The notes beneath the pieces are model-generated. The model did no database searches. It had not been told where the DNA came from and saw only the letters and a list, made by a program, of their open reading frames with translations. Position numbers and translations under genes: made by a program. From Alteromonas sp. RKMC-009 (GTDB lineage Bacteria > Pseudomonadota > Gammaproteobacteria > Enterobacterales > Alteromonadaceae), in assembly GCF_003584565.2 (NCBI RefSeq), contig NZ_CP031010.1:4278001-4342000 (forward strand): a DNA stretch of 64,000 bases, written 5' to 3'. Of the stretch, positions 1 through 9,448 are shown in pieces; position 1 is the stretch's first letter; each line of letters opens with the position of its first letter.

Positions 1-1585
1 ACAAAGCCTGCAAGCCGATTTGTAAATCCAGCTGATTCGCCTCAGCCAGCGGAATGAAAATGCCCGGAGAGACGTTACCGTGCATAGCAGACTGCCACCG
101 GCACAATACCTCGCCGGATTTCAGCACACCCTCAACATCGTATTTACCCTGAATGTAGAAATCCAGGCTATCCTGCTCGATGGTTTTACGTAAATCAGAC
201 AGCATGCTGACCTGCGCCTTCATACTCTCCCATAACCCCTGCTGGTAAACACTCACCCGCCCTTTACCGCCAATCTTCGCCTGATACATGGCTGCGTCGG
301 CATTCTGAATTAAGCGTTCAACGCTGCCGCCATCAAACGGATGACAGGCAATGCCGATACTTGCGGACAGATGTAACTCGGTACTCTGCGCCTCAATTTT
401 GAGGTTTTCTATTCCCTTAATGACAGATTCACCGATAGCGCTGGCACGATCTTCATCACAATCCGGCAATACCACCACAAACTCATCGCCCCCCCAGCGG
501 GTGACAGTTTTACTGTTGTGATGTATGCGGGAAAGGACGCGGGCCACTTCCTGTAAACAGCGGTCACCGGTTTCATGACCGGCACCGTCATTGATTTGTT
601 TAAACCCGTCCAGGTCGATAAACAAGAGCTTAAAGTTCTGACCGGATTCCAGTGCGTTTTCCAAAGCTTCATTCAGCCCGTTGCGGTTACTCAAACCGGT
701 CAGATCATCATGCATGGCCATCTGACGTAAGCGGGTTTCATTAAATTTGCGCTCTGAAATGTCCCGGACAGTGGCAATCAGATAGGGCTTTTTCTGATAC
801 TGGCTTTCAAACCGCGCCAGCGATATATCTACCGGCAATTCCCGCTCATCAAGTGTTACCAGCACCGTTTCAAACCGTATTTGCTGATGTCCGTGCTTTG
901 ACAAATGTTTGTCTGCATCAACGATCAAATCCTTTAACGACCAGCCGAGGGTCATGTTTTTATCCTGCACTTTGATAAGAGAAACGAATGCCTCGTTACA
1001 CTCAGTGATGGAATAGTCGTCTGACAACACCAGCATTGCTTCGCGGGAGCTTGCGAAGGCGGATGCCATCAGATGAAAGGTCTGCTCTGCTTCACGTTCG
1101 TAAGTGATGTCGCGGGTGGTGCCCACAATCCGCACTGCAGAACCAAATTCATCCCGTTCCAGCACTCTGCCCCGTAAACGCATCCAGAGAAACATTTCGC
1201 GGAAACGGTAACGGAATGAAACCTCCAGCCGGTCTTCGCCGCCATGCAGTACGATGGACCACTGAAACTCCAGATTGGAAATGTCTTCTTCGTGTATGTT
1301 TCGCAGCAAATCAATCGGACTACTTTCCCGCAGAGACTCTTTAGCGGAATGGAGTGAAAATGAACGGATGGTAATTCTGTCGTCACTGGCACGCCATTCC
1401 CAGTAAGACTCCTGAGCAGCCCACATGGCAAGGCGCAACCGGGTTTCCGTTGCCTGACTCTGTTGCAGAGCCTCATACAAGGCCACGCTGCGTTCAGTCA
1501 GCAAAGCTTCCGCCTGCACCCGGGCACGCTTTTCCCTGGCTAAACGGCGCTCAAGCGCTGCAATCGCCTTGCTGTCTTTGTCCAT
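1..1585 (-). CDS. PAS-GGDEF-EAL diguanylate cyclase/phosphodiesterase, C-terminus cut by window start
   Basis: The gene reads from ATG at 1585 off the window start, so only about 528 codons are visible. Seen in order: a short N-terminal coiled-coil-like stretch, two PAS-type segments (about residues 55-190 and 190-310), then a GGDEF domain with an intact RWGGDEF motif near residue 365. The start of an EAL domain follows, with FIPLAE and GEVLCRW where GAEALLRW is usual. The RxxD inhibitory site normally just upstream of GGDEF is replaced by HNSK, so product inhibition is probably absent. Such proteins make and/or degrade cyclic di-GMP. It starts 8 bases after the H-NOX gene, the arrangement known for NO-responsive H-NOX/HaCE pairs, so NO probably controls c-di-GMP here (inference). 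Phosphodiesterase activity cannot be judged because most of the EAL domain lies outside. Confidence 0.9.
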   Translation of the reverse strand, partial: MDKDSKAIAALERRLAREKRARVQAEALLTERSVALYEALQQSQATETRLRLAMWAAQESYWEWRASDDRITIRSFSLHSAKESLRESSPIDLLRNIHEEDISNLEFQWSIVLHGGEDRLEVSFRYRFREMFLWMRLRGRVLERDEFGSAVRIVGTTRDITYEREAEQTFHLMASAFASSREAMLVLSDDYSITECNEAFVSLIKVQDKNMTLGWSLKDLIVDADKHLSKHGHQQIRFETVLVTLDERELPVDISLARFESQYQKKPYLIATVRDISERKFNETRLRQMAMHDDLTGLSNRNGLNEALENALESGQNFKLLFIDLDGFKQINDGAGHETGDRCLQEVARVLSRIHHNSKTVTRWGGDEFVVVLPDCDEDRASAIGESVIKGIENLKIEAQSTELHLSASIGIACHPFDGGSVERLIQNADAAMYQAKIGGKGRVSVYQQGLWESMKAQVSMLSDLRKTIEQDSLDFYIQGKYDVEGVLKSGEVLCRWQSAMHGNVSPGIFIPLAEANQLDLQIGLQAL

Positions 1586-1592
1586 GTCCGCA

Positions 1593-2132
1593 TCAGCTTT
1601 CAACGGTGATATTGAATTCATAGGTATGGGGCTTGTCTGATCTGACTGTTGTACGTTGAATAGTTTGCCCGAAGTGATCGGCAGCTGCGTCCATCAGACC
1701 TTCAGCCAGAGAATGCAGTTCGCGGGTTGAGTAATATTCTAACAGCATGGTGTTATCCGTTTTGGACAACACTTTAAAAGTCGGTAAATCAGCATCAGGA
1801 TAGAGTTTGCGCACCTGAACGTGAATATCGTTGTCCAGCACACTGAGGGCATCCAGAATGCCGCTACGCCCTGCCATCACCTGGCCATGGGCGGAAGCAA
1901 GACGACCAAACAAATAGTAGCCAAAGTCGTGCAGCAGTTCCTCTGCAGGCTTGCCGGTCTTTTCCACCAGCACACCAACCAGTTTCTGCATTTCAGAGAA
2001 GGGGTAGTAACCTACTGATGTGTAGGCACCATCATTTTCAAGGTTCGCCGCGACAATCACCTCATCAGCAAATTCCGGTGAGACCTTTTCTTCCAGCATT
2101 TCAACCAGCGTTGTGAACACAATCCCCAACAT
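1593..2132 (-). CDS. H-NOX heme nitric-oxide sensor protein
   Basis: A 179-aa stand-alone H-NOX (HNOB) domain of usual family length. Visible hallmarks are the proximal heme ligand His104 in DIHVQVRKLYP and the heme-propionate motif Tyr133-x-Ser135-x-Arg137 (YYSTR). The N-terminus MLGIVFTTLVEMLEE is also typical. In this family the ferrous heme binds NO and the conformational change is passed to a partner encoded next door, either a histidine kinase or a diguanylate cyclase. Here the partner is the PAS-GGDEF-EAL gene 8 bases downstream, so the two are probably one operon. The start has AGGAA a few bases upstream. Whether it also binds O2 cannot be read with certainty from sequence alone. Confidence 0.95.
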   Translation of the reverse strand: MLGIVFTTLVEMLEEKVSPEFADEVIVAANLENDGAYTSVGYYPFSEMQKLVGVLVEKTGKPAEELLHDFGYYLFGRLASAHGQVMAGRSGILDALSVLDNDIHVQVRKLYPDADLPTFKVLSKTDNTMLLEYYSTRELHSLAEGLMDAAADHFGQTIQRTTVRSDKPHTYEFNITVES

Positions 2133-2241
2133 ACGGACATTCCTGTTTTATCCAATCTTATTAAGTGTAGCCCGGTAATACCGGGCCACAACTCAATAAT
2201 TGGTCTAAACCGCAGCAGGTAAGCTGATTGCAGTCAGAGAC

Positions 2242-4542
2242 TTAGGCGTCGTCGTTGCCTTCGCTGTCTGTTTCAGGCGCAGCAGCTTTGGGGAGTTCAA
2301 CAATGAGGTCGTCTACCCGCTGAAGACCACGGGGAAGTTTGTTGCCCCGGCGTCCCCGCTCACCCTGGTAATGTTCAAGGTCTGCCGGTGACAGTGTCAT
2401 GCTGCGCTTGCCAGCAACCACTTTCACCGATGCGCCGTCAGGTACTACGGCTAAACAGCACACAAACTCTTCACGGGTTTGTGCTTTCGCTGACGGGATA
2501 TTAATGATTTTATTGCCTTTTCCTTTCGCAAGGCTGGGTAAATCCCGTAACGGGAACAGCAACATACGCCCTTCATTAGAAATGGCTAAACACCAGTCAG
2601 ATTCAATATCATTTACCCGTTGCGGCGTAATCACTTTGGCTGCGGAGGGTAAACTTAAGAAAGCCTTACCGGCTTTATTTTTACTGATCATATCTGCAAA
2701 TTTACCGACGAACCCGTAACCGGCATCAGATGCAATGAGATATCGCTGCTCATCATCACCCATGAGTACATCAGTAAACTGTTCGCCTCCCACTACACTG
2801 AAGCGCCCGGTCAGCGGTTCCCCTTGACTTCGGGCAGAAGGCAGACCATGGGCGTCACAGGAGAACGCGCGGCCGGAGGTATCTAAAAACACCGCAGGCT
2901 GATTGCTCCGGCCTTTCGCGCTCGCGAGGAAACCGTCACCGGCTTTGTAGCTTAATCCTTCTGCGTCTACGTCATGGCCTTTGGCGCATCGTGCCCAGCC
3001 TTTTTCCGACAGTACCACGGTTACCGCTTCGGACGGGATAAGCTCTTTTTCAGACAGGGCTTTGGCTTCGCCACGCTCTACCAGCGGCGAACGGCGATCA
3101 TCACCGTACTTCTCAGCATCAGCCAGAATTTCCTTCTTAATCAGCGTCTTTAAGCGGCGATCAGAGCCCAGTAAGGTTTCCAGTTTCTTGCGCTCCTCTT
3201 CCAGCTCATCCTGCTCACCTTTAATTTTCATCTCTTCTAACTTCGCAAGGTGACGTAATTTCAGTTCCAGAATGGCTTCTGCCTGCTTATCAGACAGTGA
3301 GAACCGGCGCATAAGCTCTGCTTTCGGCTCATCAAAAGTGCGGATGATCTCAATCACTTCATCGATATTTAAGAAGGCAATCATTAAACCTTCTAAAATA
3401 TGCAAACGCGCCAGCACTTTATCCAGGCGGTACTGAAGACGGCGGGTTACGGTGTCTTTACGGTAAACCAGCCATTCCGCCAGAATAGTGCGCAAATCTT
3501 TCACCTGAGGACGGCCATCAAGACCAATCATATTCAGGTTTACGCGGTAACTTTTCTCTAAATCTGTAGTCGCGAACAAATGCTGCATAAGTTGTTCACT
3601 GTCCACACGGTTAGAACGCGGCGTGATAACAAGACGGGTTGGATTTTCGTGATCAGATTCGTCACGTAAATCACTTACCATAGGCAGCTTTTTCGCCTGC
3701 ATTTGCGCAGCAATTTGCTCTAACACTTTGCCGCCGGAGGCCTGATGAGGCAGTGCGGTAATAACGATGTCGCCACTTTCTTCAGTGTACACAGCGCGCA
3801 TTTTTATTGAACCACGTCCGGTTTCGTAAATTTTCCGGATGTCAGCCCGCGGGGTAATAATTTCTGCATCGGTCGGGAAATCCGGTCCCTGTACATGCTC
3901 CAGTACGTCAGCTAATTCGGCTTTGCTGTCATCCAGCAGCATGGCACAGGCATTGGCGACTTCACGCACGTTGTGAGGAGGAATGTCTGTGGCCATCCCT
4001 ACCGCAATTCCTGTCACGCCATTTAGCAAAATATGCGGCAAACGGGCGGGTAAAACTTTAGGCTCTTTCAGCGTACCGTCAAAGTTAGGCATCCAGTCTA
4101 CGGTGCCCTGCCCCAGCTCGTTCAGCAGCACTTCACTGAAACGGGATAAACGGGCTTCTGTATAACGCATGGCAGCAAAGGATTTAGGGTCATCCGGCGC
4201 CCCCCAGTTTCCTTGTCCGTCTACCAGTGGATAGCGGTATGAAAACGGCTGGGCCATCAATACCATGGCTTCGTAACAGGCAGAATCACCGTGAGGGTGG
4301 AATTTACCTAATACGTCACCCACGGTTCTGGCCGACTTCTTATATTTTGCCGTTGCACTTAAACCAAGATCAGACATCGCATATATGATGCGGCGTTGAA
4401 CGGGCTTTAAGCCATCTGCGATATGAGGTAATGCCCGGTCCATGATTACGTACATGGAGTAATTTAAATAGGCATCTTCGGTAAACCGGCGTAGAGGAAG
4501 TTGCTCAACCCCATCCCGGTTGATAATGATTTCGTCGCTCAT
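2242..4542 (-). CDS. parC: DNA topoisomerase IV subunit A
   Basis: A 766-aa type IIA topoisomerase A subunit, close to the usual ParC length. It forms the breakage-reunion half of topoisomerase IV, which decatenates replicated chromosomes together with ParE. The catalytic tyrosine is Tyr127 in [11 protein letters not shown], equivalent to Tyr120 of E. coli. The quinolone-resistance region [16 protein letters not shown] has Ser87 and Glu91 at the positions of E. coli Ser80 and Glu84, so it is the sensitive wild type. The C-terminal third is the beta-pinwheel DNA-wrapping domain. Ser-Ala residues rather than the GyrA-box favour ParC over GyrA. parE is not in the window; parC ends about 110 bases before the H-NOX gene and its cotranscription is not clear. 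Confidence 0.97.
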   Translation of the reverse strand: MSDEIIINRDGVEQLPLRRFTEDAYLNYSMYVIMDRALPHIADGLKPVQRRIIYAMSDLGLSATAKYKKSARTVGDVLGKFHPHGDSACYEAMVLMAQPFSYRYPLVDGQGNWGAPDDPKSFAAMRYTEARLSRFSEVLLNELGQGTVDWMPNFDGTLKEPKVLPARLPHILLNGVTGIAVGMATDIPPHNVREVANACAMLLDDSKAELADVLEHVQGPDFPTDAEIITPRADIRKIYETGRGSIKMRAVYTEESGDIVITALPHQASGGKVLEQIAAQMQAKKLPMVSDLRDESDHENPTRLVITPRSNRVDSEQLMQHLFATTDLEKSYRVNLNMIGLDGRPQVKDLRTILAEWLVYRKDTVTRRLQYRLDKVLARLHILEGLMIAFLNIDEVIEIIRTFDEPKAELMRRFSLSDKQAEAILELKLRHLAKLEEMKIKGEQDELEEERKKLETLLGSDRRLKTLIKKEILADAEKYGDDRRSPLVERGEAKALSEKELIPSEAVTVVLSEKGWARCAKGHDVDAEGLSYKAGDGFLASAKGRSNQPAVFLDTSGRAFSCDAHGLPSARSQGEPLTGRFSVVGGEQFTDVLMGDDEQRYLIASDAGYGFVGKFADMISKNKAGKAFLSLPSAAKVITPQRVNDIESDWCLAISNEGRMLLFPLRDLPSLAKGKGNKIINIPSAKAQTREEFVCCLAVVPDGASVKVVAGKRSMTLSPADLEHYQGERGRRGNKLPRGLQRVDDLIVELPKAAAPETDSEGNDDA

Positions 4543-4742
4543 GCGTTATTTTCGTTATGATGTGGTTCACTGCTTTTTAGCCATTGTGAGCCAATCCCCG
4601 CCGATACGCAATAAGCTGGCAAACCGGGCGGTAATTTCATTATTGGAACAAAATGTTAAACCCGCCTGTTCAGCCTTGCCTGCGGAACACCGCCCGCTCT
4701 ACACTCCCTTCACTCAGTGACGACTTATTAACGTGGACAGGG

Positions 4743-5777
4743 ATGAAGCCTGAAGCAATTATTCTATGCCTTGCTGTTTCTTTGATGACAGCTTGTGCCG
4801 GTGTCAGAAGCGTATCAGAAACACAGTCTGTGCATGGTAAGGCAGCCCCGAAACCACTTTACCGTGACCCCGTTTATGACGGCGCCGCCGATCCCACAGT
4901 TATGTGGAATCCTCAAACTTCCAGCTGGTTCATGTTCTACACAAACCGGCGCGCCAATATGCCAGACCCCGAAGGTGTTGAATGGGTTCATGGAACGCCC
5001 ATCAGTATCGCAGAATCAACGGATGGTGGTGTGACATGGCGCTATAAGCGCAATGCTGTTATCAACTATCCCCACTCCGGTGATAACAGTATTACCTACT
5101 GGGCACCGGATGTGTTTTTTCATGAAGAAACCTGGCACATGTATCTCACCATTGTGCCCGGCGTATTTACAGACTGGGCTCATCCCCGCACCATCGCGCA
5201 TTTCACCAGTACTGACATGCTGTCATGGCATTATGAGTCAACATTGAAGCTGGCCAATGAGAAAGTCATTGATGCCGATGTCATCGCCCTGCCGGATGGT
5301 GGCTGGCGCATGTTTTACAACAATGAGCCTGACGGGAAGTCTGTATACTATGCTGACAGCGACGATTTGTATCACTGGCAGGACAAAGGCAAAGCTCAGC
5401 TGGCCAGTCGCGGGGAAGGTCCGGTTGCTTTTAAGTGGCAAGGTTACTGGTGGCTGATTGTTGACGCATGGCGAGGGCTGGCGGTTTACCGCTCGAATGA
5501 TTTAACCCGCTGGGAACAACAAACCGGCTATTTACTGGCGGACCCCGGAACAGGAAAAGACGACGGTATTAACGGCGGCCATCCCGACGTAGTGGTTGAA
5601 AATGACCGCGCCTGGCTTTTCTATTTCACCCATGGCGGCAGAGTGGGAGAGAATGCAGGGAAAGAAAATGCAGAGTCCAGACGCAGTGTCATTCAGGTCA
5701 CTGAGTTGCAGTTTGAAGGTAACTGGCTGACTACTGACAGGAATGCGCCTGCGCTTATATCCTTACCGGCAAAATAA
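4743..5777 (+). CDS. GH43-like five-bladed beta-propeller glycosidase, lipoprotein
   Basis: The start at 4743 gives a lipoprotein signal peptide ending LMTAC with Cys18 as the acylated residue. An in-frame ATG at 4653 would put 30 unlikely residues in front of it. The mature protein (about 325 aa) has repeated SxDLxxW/STDMLSW blade motifs. It also has the three acidic positions of the GH43/GH117-type propeller: Asp50 in AADPTV, an Asp in VIDADVIALP, and Glu in SRGEGPVAF. These enzymes usually remove arabinose, xylose or galactose side chains. The exact GH family and substrate are not recognised, and GH117 or an unclassified relative is possible. It opens the pectin locus, diverging from parC, so a role on RG-I side chains is inferred from context. 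Confidence 0.75.
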   Translation: MKPEAIILCLAVSLMTACAGVRSVSETQSVHGKAAPKPLYRDPVYDGAADPTVMWNPQTSSWFMFYTNRRANMPDPEGVEWVHGTPISIAESTDGGVTWRYKRNAVINYPHSGDNSITYWAPDVFFHEETWHMYLTIVPGVFTDWAHPRTIAHFTSTDMLSWHYESTLKLANEKVIDADVIALPDGGWRMFYNNEPDGKSVYYADSDDLYHWQDKGKAQLASRGEGPVAFKWQGYWWLIVDAWRGLAVYRSNDLTRWEQQTGYLLADPGTGKDDGINGGHPDVVVENDRAWLFYFTHGGRVGENAGKENAESRRSVIQVTELQFEGNWLTTDRNAPALISLPAK

Positions 5778-5780
5778 TTT

Positions 5781-5798
5781 TTGAACCCGCCGGTTCAA
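5781..5798. repeat. 7-bp inverted repeat overlapping the operator-like box
   Basis: TTGAACC and GGTTCAA are separated by four bases, starting 4 bases after the stop of the GH43-like gene. No T-run follows, so it is a poor terminator. Its right arm runs directly into the TTCAAATGTGAAA palindrome at 5793-5806, so the two dyads share a half-site and could compete as protein-binding sites. Confidence 0.45.
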
Positions 5799-5806
5799 AT
5801 GTGAAA
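5793..5806. promoter_or_regulatory. Pectin-locus operator candidate, copy 1
   Basis: GTTCAAATGTGAAA differs from the TTTCAAATGTGAAA palindrome found at 17674 and 20662 by one base. It lies about 75 bases in front of the GH43-CE12 fusion gene. Sixteen bases, TTCAAATGTGAAATTA, are identical to copy 3, and ACATA follows at the same distance in both. The regulator is not proven. The IclR-family gene at 25653 is the best candidate because KdgR-type regulators bind palindromes built from GAAA/TTTC halves. Confidence 0.65.
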
Positions 5807-5881
5807 TTATTTTTACATACCTGTTTACGCATTGTGAATCCTTGTGATTGAATTTGACTGTACTTTTCAGGATGAATCACA

Positions 5882-7885
5882 GTGAAACTAACCAATCCAT
5901 TTACAGGAATGCTTGCCGGCCGCACCGCTCTTTTTGCAAGCATCATTACCTTCACGGCCTTTTTCCTGGCAAGCTGTGCCAAATCCCCTCTTCTCCAATC
6001 CGAACCTGACTATACCGCTTACCTGTTTGCGTCGTTCAGAGGCAACGGCGAAGACGGCTTGCATCTGGCATACAGCAGAGACGGTTTAAACTGGAGAGCG
6101 TTGAATAAGGACAAGGCCGTGTTGACGCCAAACATCGGCACGAAACTGATGCGGGATCCCACCTTAATAAGAGGACCGGAATCTTTTCACATGGTGTGGA
6201 CTACCGGCTGGGAAGACAAAGGTATTGGTATAGCTCACAGTGATGATTTGGTCACCTGGAGCGAACAGCAGTTTGTCCCTGTGATGTCATCCTATCCAGC
6301 CGCTAAAAATGCCTGGGCGCCGGAAATTTATTATGACGAAACTGAGCAGGAGTTTGTCATCTTCTGGGCATCTACCCTGGCCGGAAAATATCCTCAAACA
6401 GAGGCTCAGGCAGACAAAGGCTGGGATCATCGCATCTATGCAACACGCACGAAAGATTTCACCGGATTTACCCCGACCAAGCTTTTCTATCAGCCCGACT
6501 TCAATGTCATTGATGCCAACATTACGGCGCTGGATTCAGGATACGTGATGCTGGTAAAAGACGAGACCCGTTATCCTGCCGCCAAACGCTTACATACAGC
6601 ATTCAGTGACAATATCAATGGGCCATGGAGGTTAACTGAATCGTCTTTTTCTCCGGATAAGTTATGGGTAGAAGGCCCGACGACGCTTAAGGTAAAAGAC
6701 GGCTTTCTGGTGTATTACGATGCCTACATGACACACCGGTTTGGTGCTATGTTCACCAAAGACTTTATTCACTTTGAAGACAGAACACCTCTGCTGAATC
6801 TGCCCGCCGGCACCCGTCATGGCAGTGCTATTCCCATTACTGAAGAAGAACTGCAGACACTGCTTAACGCCTATGGTGATGACACAACGCACTGGTCAGC
6901 AGATCCACTGAAATCAGTGTGCAGTGGTGTACCGTTAACCTGCAAACTGGGGGGCGGCACAGGCAATTACCAGGTCGCAGTTACCGGCACCCTGTCGTCA
7001 GATATCTACGCAGAGAGCCGCAGAAAAATGTTCACTCCGGCGGTCGCCAGCGATATGTCTGCTAACCCCGGGTCCTCCACTGCTTACTTCGCGGTTAATG
7101 TGCGCGACCCGGAAGGCCAGCCCATTCAGGATGTCAGCGAGCCGTCAACGGATGGACTGAACCTTACCTTTATGCAGCCCCTTCATACCATCAGCAGTAT
7201 TGAAGTTACACCAATGAGGAACGGTCGCTCTTTGTTTATCATCGGTGATTCAACGGTGTGCGATCAAACGCCGCAATGGTCAAAGGCCAGCGAAGATCGC
7301 TATACCGGTTGGGGGCAGTTGCTGCCAGCCTGGTTTGCGCCGTCAATGACTGTCATTAACTATGCAGACAGCGGAGAAGGCACAGAAGCATTCGCAGTGC
7401 CCGATGGTGTGCTCTGGCAGAAAATGGCGGGACAAATCCAGCCTGATGACTGGGTATTAATCCAACTCGGGCACAACGATAAGAAAACCCCAAAGTCCGT
7501 TTACGTGTCACGATTGACTGGGTTACTTGAAACCATTCAGGGTAAGGGAGCACATCCTGTTGTGATTTCCCCCATGATCCGCAATCACAATATTCCTCTC
7601 ACGCAACAGCACATATACGGCGATCTGGTTTTGCGGGACGTGCTGCCTGAAATCACCGCCTCCGCAAATGTCCCCTACATTGATTTAATGTCGATCTCCC
7701 ATGACTGGGCCACCCGGTTGGGACAGGCTGAAGTACAAACCTATTTTGTGGATGACGATCAGACTCATTCAAACGAGCACGGCGCAGGGATATTCGCGCA
7801 ATTTATAGTGGATGAAATCAGCCGTCAGCAATCAGACCTGGCCAGTTACCTACGTGTATCGCAACATGACAAAGCAGAGAAATAA
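5882..7885 (+). CDS. Bifunctional GH43-like glycosidase / CE12-type acetylesterase fusion lipoprotein
   Basis: A 667-aa protein with a GTG start (AGGA ten bases upstream) and a lipoprotein signal ending FLASC. Residues of about 35-330 form a GH43-like propeller, with MRDPTLIRG, NVIDANITAL and WVEGPTTLK at the three acidic positions. After a beta-rich linker, residues of about 450-655 form an SGNH esterase of the rhamnogalacturonan acetylesterase type. Its block I is IIGDST, its block III QLGHND, and its catalytic Asp-x-x-His is DQTH. Block II is atypical (DSGEGTEAF instead of GGRSxRSF), so oxyanion-hole geometry may differ. The fusion would trim side chains and remove acetyl groups from the same RG-I region. 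The next gene, also CE12, starts one base after its stop, so the two are cotranscribed. Confidence 0.85.
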   Translation: MKLTNPFTGMLAGRTALFASIITFTAFFLASCAKSPLLQSEPDYTAYLFASFRGNGEDGLHLAYSRDGLNWRALNKDKAVLTPNIGTKLMRDPTLIRGPESFHMVWTTGWEDKGIGIAHSDDLVTWSEQQFVPVMSSYPAAKNAWAPEIYYDETEQEFVIFWASTLAGKYPQTEAQADKGWDHRIYATRTKDFTGFTPTKLFYQPDFNVIDANITALDSGYVMLVKDETRYPAAKRLHTAFSDNINGPWRLTESSFSPDKLWVEGPTTLKVKDGFLVYYDAYMTHRFGAMFTKDFIHFEDRTPLLNLPAGTRHGSAIPITEEELQTLLNAYGDDTTHWSADPLKSVCSGVPLTCKLGGGTGNYQVAVTGTLSSDIYAESRRKMFTPAVASDMSANPGSSTAYFAVNVRDPEGQPIQDVSEPSTDGLNLTFMQPLHTISSIEVTPMRNGRSLFIIGDSTVCDQTPQWSKASEDRYTGWGQLLPAWFAPSMTVINYADSGEGTEAFAVPDGVLWQKMAGQIQPDDWVLIQLGHNDKKTPKSVYVSRLTGLLETIQGKGAHPVVISPMIRNHNIPLTQQHIYGDLVLRDVLPEITASANVPYIDLMSISHDWATRLGQAEVQTYFVDDDQTHSNEHGAGIFAQFIVDEISRQQSDLASYLRVSQHDKAEK

Positions 7886-7886
7886 T

Positions 7887-9446
7887 ATGCCTTATCTACC
7901 ACGCTTCTTACGCCCCGTTTTCGCGTTCTTCGTTACCAGTGTTTGTGCGGTGTTTTCCCTTACCGCACTGGCAGATGATGAAAAGCATCTGGCACCAGCC
8001 ACCATTTTTATCGCCGGCGATTCCACTGCGGCCACTTATAACAATGCTGATCACCAGGGCTGGGGAGCGGTTTTTCAACAATACTTCGACGACAAACAAG
8101 TCACCGTTGATAACCGTGCCAAAGGAGGCCGCAGCACGCGAACCTTTATTGCTGAAGGCTGGTGGGACAAATTACTTAACGATGTGAAGCCGGGTGATAT
8201 CGTGCTTATCCAGTTCGGTCACAATGATGCCAGCCCCGTCAATGACGACTCCCGGGCCAGAGGGACATTAAAGTCTCTGACTGAAGAATATCGCGACATA
8301 CACAATTTACTGACCGGCAAAGACGAGCGGGTATTTTCTTTCGGCCACTATATTCGCCAGATGGTGGCAGATGTCCGCCAGAAAAAGGCCACCCCTGTTT
8401 TACTGTCGCTGACCGCCAGAAACATCTGGCATGGCGATCGTATCGAACGGGGCTCCGGTGAGTATGGTGGCTGGATGCACAGTCTGGCCATGGAACTGCA
8501 TACACCATTTATTGATGTAACCAATGCCGCGGCTGATCAATTAGAAGCACTGGGCAAGGAAGAAACCGCTGCGCTATATCCTAAGGATCATACTCACTTT
8601 CATACGCAGGGGGCAAAGCTTCACGCTGAAGTCGTTGTCGCTGCCCTAAAAGGCATGCGCCCGTCTCTTTCACCGGCACTGTATTCAGAAGCCGGTAATG
8701 CGGTTACTGCGAACAACTGGACATTCGTTAATTTACCCGTGGTGCAAAATCAGGGACTGCGCAGTGTGTTTATGGTGGGCGATTCTACTGTCAGAAACGG
8801 TCGTGGGGATGGTGCCGGCGGTCAGTGGGGTTGGGGGGATTTTATTGCCGCCGCGTTACCTGATGCCAATGTGAACTTTGTTAACCGCGCCGTGGGTGGC
8901 CTGAGCAGCCGGACATTTGTCACCGGCGGACACTGGCAACGGGCGCTGAATATGATGAAGCGCGGCGATATTGTGTTGTTACAGTTTGGCCACAATGATG
9001 CCGGCGCGCTTAACGATGACTCCAGAGCCCGCGGTACCATTAAGGGCACAGGCATGGAGCAAAAGCGTATTGAGAACATGCTTACCGGCGAACCTGAAGT
9101 CGTTCACACCTATGGCTGGTATTTGCGTAAGATGATTGGAGAGGCTAAAGCTCAGGGCATCATCCCGGTGATCTGCTCTCCGGTCCCCCGTAAAAAATGG
9201 GAAGACAACGACTTTCGTATTGCCCGCGCCCGTGACAGTTATCCCCAATGGGCAGAGGCGGTGGCCCGCGCCGGCAACACGCCTTTTATCGATTTACACG
9301 AATTGGTTGCAAGCGCTTACGATGGTAAACCCCATGAGTTAATAGATAGCTATTTTGGTGATGCTCATACCCACACCAGCAAAGAAGGCGCAGAAATAAC
9401 CGCAGCAATAGTCGCTGAGCGCTTAAAACCTATGCTGGGTCTGTAA
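7887..9446 (+). CDS. Tandem SGNH/CE12 rhamnogalacturonan acetylesterase (two catalytic domains)
   Basis: The start at 7887 gives a Sec signal peptide ending LTALADD. An in-frame ATG at 7812 overlaps the previous gene and is unlikely. The 519-aa product holds two SGNH esterase domains, about residues 35-275 and 295-515. Both carry GDST (block I), NRAxGGxSxRTF (block II) and QFGHND (block III). Domain 1 ends with KDHTHFH, the standard Asp-x-x-His; domain 2 has GDAHTHTS, with Asp shifted one residue relative to that spacing. CE12 enzymes remove acetyl groups from galacturonate in RG-I so that lyases and hydrolases can act. The two domains are clearly diverged copies, for example both have DDSRARGTxK after GHND. 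The protein is periplasmic or secreted. Confidence 0.9.
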   Translation: MPYLPRFLRPVFAFFVTSVCAVFSLTALADDEKHLAPATIFIAGDSTAATYNNADHQGWGAVFQQYFDDKQVTVDNRAKGGRSTRTFIAEGWWDKLLNDVKPGDIVLIQFGHNDASPVNDDSRARGTLKSLTEEYRDIHNLLTGKDERVFSFGHYIRQMVADVRQKKATPVLLSLTARNIWHGDRIERGSGEYGGWMHSLAMELHTPFIDVTNAAADQLEALGKEETAALYPKDHTHFHTQGAKLHAEVVVAALKGMRPSLSPALYSEAGNAVTANNWTFVNLPVVQNQGLRSVFMVGDSTVRNGRGDGAGGQWGWGDFIAAALPDANVNFVNRAVGGLSSRTFVTGGHWQRALNMMKRGDIVLLQFGHNDAGALNDDSRARGTIKGTGMEQKRIENMLTGEPEVVHTYGWYLRKMIGEAKAQGIIPVICSPVPRKKWEDNDFRIARARDSYPQWAEAVARAGNTPFIDLHELVASAYDGKPHELIDSYFGDAHTHTSKEGAEITAAIVAERLKPMLGL

Positions 9447-9448
9447 AC

